Below are positions 39,262 through 43,292 of a stretch of DNA of 43,292 bases, piece by piece (position 1 is the first letter of the stretch; every line of letters begins with the position of its first letter). The translations under genes were made by a program, and so were the position numbers. This DNA comes from Helicobacter sp. (GTDB lineage: Bacteria; Campylobacterota; Campylobacteria; Campylobacterales; Helicobacteraceae), in the NCBI GenBank assembly GCA_029264775.1, contig JARHYT010000016.1:1-43292 (forward strand), given 5' to 3'. The notes under the pieces were generated by a model. It was not told where the DNA came from, ran no database searches, and saw only the letters and a program-made list of their open reading frames with translations.

Positions 39262-40693
39262 TAGTATAGATTTAGCAAACGATAATATCAATAAACTTTT
39301 TTTTACATATTTTATACCAATGCTAATCTCTATGCTTGCAATAGCTAGCTATATCACTGCTGATGGAATCTTTGTTAATAAAAAACTTGGTGATGATGCT
39401 ATGAAAGCAATCGCTATTGTTTGGCCAATATTTCCTGCAACAGGAGCTTTCTCTTTCATGTTTGCACTTGGAAGTTCAAGCCTTATTAGTTACTATTTAG
39501 CAAAGCAAAAGGTACAAATCGCAAGGATAATTTTTAGTAGCACATGTTATGTATTATTCCCTTTGTCTTTGTTAATTGGTGTTCTAGGGTACATTAATGC
39601 GGAATTTATAATCAATATTCTTGTAAAAGATGTTTCACCAAATATTCATTATATGGCGACTGAATACTTACGCGGTATCTGCATTGGATTTTTTGGTATA
39701 ATCTTGCACCCTGTTTTGGATTATTGCGTAATAAATGATAAAAGACCAAAATTCGCAATGTTTGCAATGTTTGTTGGTGCTAGTTTAAATCTTGTATTTA
39801 ACTACTTGTTTTTGTATGTATGGGAATTTGGAATAATAGGCAGTGCTATTGCTACGACACTTGCCCATATTATCGGCTCATTGATATTATTATGGCATTA
39901 CATAGAAACAAGACATAGATTATTATTGCTATCACTTTTTAATAAGAATCTTGTTGGCAGTGTGCAAAACAAATTAAGCTATATATGCAATAAGCAAGGA
40001 GATTTATACTTTGTATTAAATTTCAAATGGAGCTTTATTGTAAGGGTTATGAAGCTAGGTTCGCCCTATGCTGCTAGTGAAATAAGCGTTAGCATTGTAA
40101 TGTGGTTTTACAATCAGATTCTAAATGGCGTAGGTGGGGGAGATGCTCTAGCAATTTATGGCTGTTTGCTTTATGCTGGATATAATTTTTTTACAATATT
40201 GCTTGCATTGTCAGAATCTGTTCAACCTATTGCAAGCTTTAATTATGGTATGCGTAATTTTATGCGTCTTAAAAAAATTTTAAGTTTTTATATGTGTGCA
40301 ATGCTTATCGCATCATGTTTATTTTATGTAATCTTTTTTATATTCAGTGATTTTGTTGTTGCTTTGTATTTGAAGGACATAACATTAAAAGAACAAAGTG
40401 TAAGTGCTTTGAAAATATACTTTATAGGCTTTTTATTTTTAGGATTCAATATGCTTATCGCATTGTATTTACAGGCATTACAAAGGGCATTAGCTTCACT
40501 AATCGTAACCTTTTCATATACATTTGTTTTTATAATTATATGGTTACCTATTCTAACAAAATACTATGGTTTAAATGGTGCATGGATAAGCTATCCTGTA
40601 TCAGAAATGTGTGCTTTAACTGTAAGTATTATTGTGCTATATGTAACAATAAAAAATGGACTTTATCGCCATGCTAATAAAAGATTGCATTAA
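39209..40693 (+). CDS. MATE-family multidrug/sodium efflux transporter
   Basis: About twelve membrane helices over 494 residues. The N-terminal pattern KLFFTYFIPMLISMLAIASYITADGIFV is typical of the MepA-like MATE branch. ALGSSSLISYYLAKQK in the first half and ALSESVQPIASFNYG in the second are the matching pseudo-repeat loops. It probably exports cationic or aromatic compounds driven by Na+ or H+; the substrate cannot be read. The ATG at 39209 overlaps pssA by 53 bases; an ATG at 39242 behind GAGG is an equally good start. Confidence 0.88.
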   Translation: MVSQIQYQEVMMTHQKSSSIDLANDNINKLFFTYFIPMLISMLAIASYITADGIFVNKKLGDDAMKAIAIVWPIFPATGAFSFMFALGSSSLISYYLAKQKVQIARIIFSSTCYVLFPLSLLIGVLGYINAEFIINILVKDVSPNIHYMATEYLRGICIGFFGIILHPVLDYCVINDKRPKFAMFAMFVGASLNLVFNYLFLYVWEFGIIGSAIATTLAHIIGSLILLWHYIETRHRLLLLSLFNKNLVGSVQNKLSYICNKQGDLYFVLNFKWSFIVRVMKLGSPYAASEISVSIVMWFYNQILNGVGGGDALAIYGCLLYAGYNFFTILLALSESVQPIASFNYGMRNFMRLKKILSFYMCAMLIASCLFYVIFFIFSDFVVALYLKDITLKEQSVSALKIYFIGFLFLGFNMLIALYLQALQRALASLIVTFSYTFVFIIIWLPILTKYYGLNGAWISYPVSEMCALTVSIIVLYVTIKNGLYRHANKRLH

Positions 40694-40904
40694 TCAAATG
40701 TTAAGGTGCTATATAGACTAAAACAACAATAAGTTTATGTATGCAATAAAAAATATTTACCATATTATAATTATACGAACTAATAAATTCTATTACTATT
40801 TATAATATTTTTCATATAATTTTAATTTATACAATTATTGTTTTAAATTATTTTAAAATTTGCATAAAAACCACTTATAAAAGTAGAAATTAATCTTATT
40901 ATGT

Positions 40905-40910
40905 TATAAT
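40905..40910 (+). promoter_or_regulatory. Predicted -10 box of exbB-exbD-tonB
   Basis: TATAAT in TTATGTTATAATCGC just before exbB. The region upstream is very AT-rich, so iron (Fur) control is possible, but I cannot define a Fur box with confidence. Confidence 0.45.
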
Positions 40911-40942
40911 CGCAAACCTATATCTTAATTTTGGAGAATATT

Positions 40943-41383
40943 TTGCAAGGTTTTATGGAATTTTTAAAGATTTATCTAGATCCTTTAATATTTAGCATTC
41001 TGGGTTTTATGGCTTTGTTAGCAATTTTTTTTAGCATAGAAAGAATGTTGTTTTTTCTTAGACTAAAATTTGATAAATATAAAGATGAGAAAGAGTTAGA
41101 GGAAGATGTAAGCAAGAATCTTACATTATTGTATGTGATTTTTTCAAATGCACCTTATGTAGGATTACTTGGAACTGTTGTTGGGATTATGATTGTTTTT
41201 TATGATATGGGAGATAGTGGCAATATAGATGTAAAGAGTATTACTCTAGGTCTTTCTATGGCACTTAAGGCTACTGCTTTAGGTCTTGTTGTAGCTATTC
41301 CAACATTGATGATTTACAACGCATTTTTAAGAATGGCAGACACAAGGGTAAATAGGTTTAGAATCTTAAAAGATAAGTCATAG
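40943..41383 (+). CDS. exbB: TonB-system energiser ExbB
   Basis: An inner-membrane proton-channel subunit with three helices. The first is in LIFSILGFMALLAIFFSIERM. The second and third are NAPYVGLLGTVVGIMIVF and MALKATALGLVVAIPTLMIYN, the MotA/TolQ/ExbB signature region. It is short (about 146 residues), like H. pylori ExbB. I place the start at TTG 40943, six bases after GGAG. The track TTG at 40931 has no ribosome-binding site. Confidence 0.93.
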   Translation: MQGFMEFLKIYLDPLIFSILGFMALLAIFFSIERMLFFLRLKFDKYKDEKELEEDVSKNLTLLYVIFSNAPYVGLLGTVVGIMIVFYDMGDSGNIDVKSITLGLSMALKATALGLVVAIPTLMIYNAFLRMADTRVNRFRILKDKS

Positions 41384-41385
41384 GT

Positions 41386-41392
41386 GGGGGGG
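41386..41392 (+). repeat. G7 homopolymer in the exbD ribosome-binding region
   Basis: Seven consecutive guanines between the exbB stop and the exbD TTG start, with a 5-base spacer (TTGTC). It overlaps the likely Shine-Dalgarno sequence. Confidence 0.9.
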
Positions 41393-41397
41393 TTGTC

Positions 41398-41793
41398 TTG
41401 AAAAATATAAAAAGAGGAGATGGCTTAAATATAGTCCCATTTATTGATATTATGTTGGTGTTGTTGGCACTAGTTCTTTCTATATCAACTTTTGTTTCTC
41501 AAGGTAAGATTAAGGTAGATGTGCCAAATGCTAGTAATTCTAAGCAAGAAAATCAAGATGAAGATAAGCCTATTTCCATTGTTGTTGATGAAAACAATGT
41601 GATATATGTTGATGATAAAGAAATGAGCGAAGAAAACTTAGAAGCTTTCGTTAGTGAGATACCAAACGACAAAATGGTAAATTTCAATGGCGATAAAAAG
41701 TGTAGTCTTGATAGACTTGTTTTTGTAATTGATCAGCTAACAAAGAAAGGTCATGAACATGATAAATTTAGAATTAATACGCAACGCAATTAG
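41398..41793 (+). CDS. exbD: TonB-system subunit ExbD
   Basis: 131 residues: a short cytoplasmic leader, one membrane helix with the conserved proton-pathway aspartate (D17 in VPFIDIMLVLLAL), then a periplasmic domain with PISIVVDENNVIYVD and the terminal helix LDRLVFVIDQL. It starts at TTG, 14 bases after exbB. It overlaps tonB by about 35 bases, so the three genes are one translationally linked unit. Confidence 0.94.
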   Translation: MKNIKRGDGLNIVPFIDIMLVLLALVLSISTFVSQGKIKVDVPNASNSKQENQDEDKPISIVVDENNVIYVDDKEMSEENLEAFVSEIPNDKMVNFNGDKKCSLDRLVFVIDQLTKKGHEHDKFRINTQRN

Positions 41794-42496
41794 AAATCCT
41801 AGTTTCTATGGCGTTACATTATCTTTTGTGGGTGCCGTGGGAATTTTTATCTATAGTGGATATACTAGCTCTAATCTATGGAAAGAAAATGAGGTTGGGG
41901 AAAATTTTGTTACAATACAATTAGCAGCGTTTGCACCTCCAAGTAAGGATAAAGTAGCAGAAAAAATACAAAAGCCAAAACCATTAGTAAAAAAGCGTGA
42001 GGTGCATAAAAAACAAATACAAGCCCCACCTAAACCTGTCATATCAGAGTTACAAGCTATCGAAAAACCACAAGAGGAAGTAAAAGAAGTTAGCAAAGAA
42101 CAAGAAGTTATTAAAGAAGAGGTGCAAGAAGCTAGTGAAGCCACCACTATTAAATCAAGTCCAGACGCATTTGCACAAGAAAATATAAAGATAATGCGTT
42201 TTTCAGAGGGTATGGATAATGAATTTTTAAGGGCTATAAGACTTGCTATACAAAGAAGGCATGAGTATCCACACCTAGCAAGACAAAGAGGCTATGAGGG
42301 AAGAATCATAGTAAAATTTTTACTTGATATGAAAGGTAAAGTATCTAAAATTGAAGTGGTGAAAGCGTCAAAGCATGATATACTTAATAAAGCTGCTGTT
42401 AAGGCAGTTAAGAGAGCTTGCAGAGATTTTCCAAGACCAGATGAGATCACATTCATAGAGATACCCATTGTATATGAATTAAACGCAATGCAATAA
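41759..42496 (+). CDS. tonB: TonB energy transducer
   Basis: An N-terminal membrane anchor (VTLSFVGAVGIFIYSGY) leads into a Pro/Lys/Glu-rich periplasmic spacer (KPKPLVKKREVHKK, QAPPKPV, EEVKEVSKEQEV). The TonB C-terminal domain follows: EYPHLARQRGYEGRIIVKF, GKVSKIEVVKASKHDILN and FPRPDEI...IPIVYEL. It couples ExbBD to outer-membrane receptors for iron, nickel or cobalamin. The ATG at 41759 has AGAAAGG at 8 bases; the track ATG at 41753 is too close to it. Confidence 0.95.
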   Translation: MINLELIRNAIRNPSFYGVTLSFVGAVGIFIYSGYTSSNLWKENEVGENFVTIQLAAFAPPSKDKVAEKIQKPKPLVKKREVHKKQIQAPPKPVISELQAIEKPQEEVKEVSKEQEVIKEEVQEASEATTIKSSPDAFAQENIKIMRFSEGMDNEFLRAIRLAIQRRHEYPHLARQRGYEGRIIVKFLLDMKGKVSKIEVVKASKHDILNKAAVKAVKRACRDFPRPDEITFIEIPIVYELNAMQ

Positions 42497-42505
42497 TTTA
42501 TATTA

Positions 42506-42538
42506 TATGTCTTATTTGTAGCAATATCAAATAAGACA
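42506..42538. terminator. Perfect 12-bp inverted repeat after tonB
   Basis: ATGTCTTATTTG and CAAATAAGACAT, separated by 9 bases, just beyond the tonB stop and between the convergent tonB and kdsB. It is the strongest hairpin in the window. It lacks a T-run, but its position suits a transcription end or mRNA 3' stabiliser. Confidence 0.5.
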
Positions 42539-42696
42539 TTATAGACATATTGCTATTATGTTTGATTTGTAAAATCACTATACTGCAAACAAGCAAAATC
42601 ATACAACCAATAATTGAAATATTTTTATGCAATTCAATGAAATAAAATTAATTAACATGATACATAGCAATAATGGAAAATATATAACATAAATAA

Positions 42697-43292
42697 TCAA
42701 AATTTATAAAACTGCTTAGCCTTGTCTAAATCTTGTTCTGTATCAATGCCTATGCTATCACTTTTCACAATAGCAACCTTTATAATCTTATTATAAAAAA
42801 TAGCCCTTAATTGTTCTAATTTCTCTATATTTTCTAATGCAGTTTCAGGTAACTTAGAAAATTCTTCAAGACTATGTTTAAAAAATCCATATAAGCCTAA
42901 ATGCCCTAAATAGCTTTGCTCTGTTAAATCTTTTACATCTCTATGATATGGTATAATAGATCTAGAAAAATATATTGCTTGTTGAGAATTATTTAATACT
43001 ACCTTTACTAAATTGGGGCTTTGTGCTTCATCATATGTAATCTTTTTGGCACATGTTGCCATAAATACATCTTGTTTCATGCAATCTTTTAACGCAAGTA
43101 TTACGCCTTTCTCCAAAAATGGCTCATCAGCTTGTATATTTATAATCACTTCATTATCATTTAACCCTAAAATTCTACTTGCTTCAAGCACACGCAAACT
43201 ACCATTTGGTATATTAGGATCTGTTAATACAGCTTTAATATTATACTTTTTTGCTATATCATAAGTTTCTTGCGAATCTAATGCTAACACTA
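42697..43292 (-). CDS. kdsB: CMP-Kdo synthetase (3-deoxy-manno-octulosonate cytidylyltransferase), 5' end outside window
   Basis: The frame is open to the window edge; the track GTG at 43290 is not the true start. Most of KdsB is present: INIQADEPFLEK (canonical QGDEP), FMATCAKKI, KVVLNNSQQAIYFSRSIIPYHRD, LGLYGFFK, and the C-terminal EKLEQLRAI and SIGIDTEQDLDKA. It activates Kdo with CTP for lipopolysaccharide. Oddly, the usual SGT(E/D)R loop reads NGSLR, and VATDD reads LALDS. These changes could alter substrate handling. The N-terminal nucleotide-binding residues are outside the window. Confidence 0.92.
   Translation of the reverse strand, partial: VLALDSQETYDIAKKYNIKAVLTDPNIPNGSLRVLEASRILGLNDNEVIINIQADEPFLEKGVILALKDCMKQDVFMATCAKKITYDEAQSPNLVKVVLNNSQQAIYFSRSIIPYHRDVKDLTEQSYLGHLGLYGFFKHSLEEFSKLPETALENIEKLEQLRAIFYNKIIKVAIVKSDSIGIDTEQDLDKAKQFYKF

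Noticed and set aside
40780-40900. Fur box upstream of exbB
   Set aside because: The region is so AT-rich that partial matches to TAATAAT-type repeats occur by chance; none is clearly better than the background.
1-43292. tRNA, rRNA, CRISPR or insertion sequence
   Set aside because: No GC-rich cloverleaf-like segment, spaced direct repeats or transposase ORF was found in the gene-free stretches.

Overview
The window is a strongly AT-rich chromosomal segment from an epsilonproteobacterium, most likely a Helicobacter species other than H. pylori. The evidence is a Helicobacter-type cysteine-rich Sel1-repeat protein, a MotB with the epsilon-type N-terminus, a metB-cysM pair arranged like HP0106-HP0107, an exbB-exbD-tonB operon and a KdsB of Helicobacter type. 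H. pylori lacks ilvBH and cannot make branched-chain amino acids, so the intact ilvBH here argues against that species. Many genes use TTG or GTG starts. I saw no tRNA, rRNA, CRISPR array, insertion sequence or prophage.

Layout. 1-4546: the 3' part of a fused acyltransferase/acyl-ACP synthetase (aas), then leuS. 4802-9936: a tight five-gene, co-directional cassette. It encodes a PEP-synthase-like kinase, a class I amidotransferase, a LicC-like cytidylyltransferase, a CysC-like kinase and a CysQ-like phosphatase. The first four match, in family and logic, the Campylobacter jejuni Cj1418-Cj1417-Cj1416-Cj1415 proteins that make the activated phosphoramidate donor for capsule O-methyl phosphoramidate. 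The fifth is a plausible recycler of the 3',5'-bisphosphate by-product. No capsule, methyltransferase or phosphoramidate-transferase gene is visible nearby. This is the most interesting system in the window.

10112-17692: trpE-thiE, hemD plus an RDD membrane protein, metB-cysM (reverse transsulfuration type), and a protein with an OB/cold-shock-like N-terminus, a helical middle and a degenerate receiver domain. 18286-20933: divergent purH and kdsA. 20965-25302: a six-gene minus-strand run, metallo-hydrolase - ThiF/MoeB - motA - motB - tatB - tatC. 25395-28510: an Hcp-like secreted Sel1 protein, divergent from a lipoprotein pair (COG3014-like plus LpoB-like). 28716-31338: trmL, then a lone DUF262/DUF1524 (GmrSD-type) putative defence nuclease. 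31963-37985: an orphan secreted protein, ilvBH, an EndA/Dns-like nuclease, dapE and a small unknown gene, all on the minus strand. 38464-43292: pssA, a MATE transporter, exbB-exbD-tonB, and a 5'-truncated kdsB at the right edge.

Beyond genes, the near-palindrome AGAWTCT appears far more often than base composition would suggest, in coding and non-coding DNA alike. A G7 tract sits in the ribosome-binding region of exbD. A perfect 12-bp inverted repeat follows tonB.
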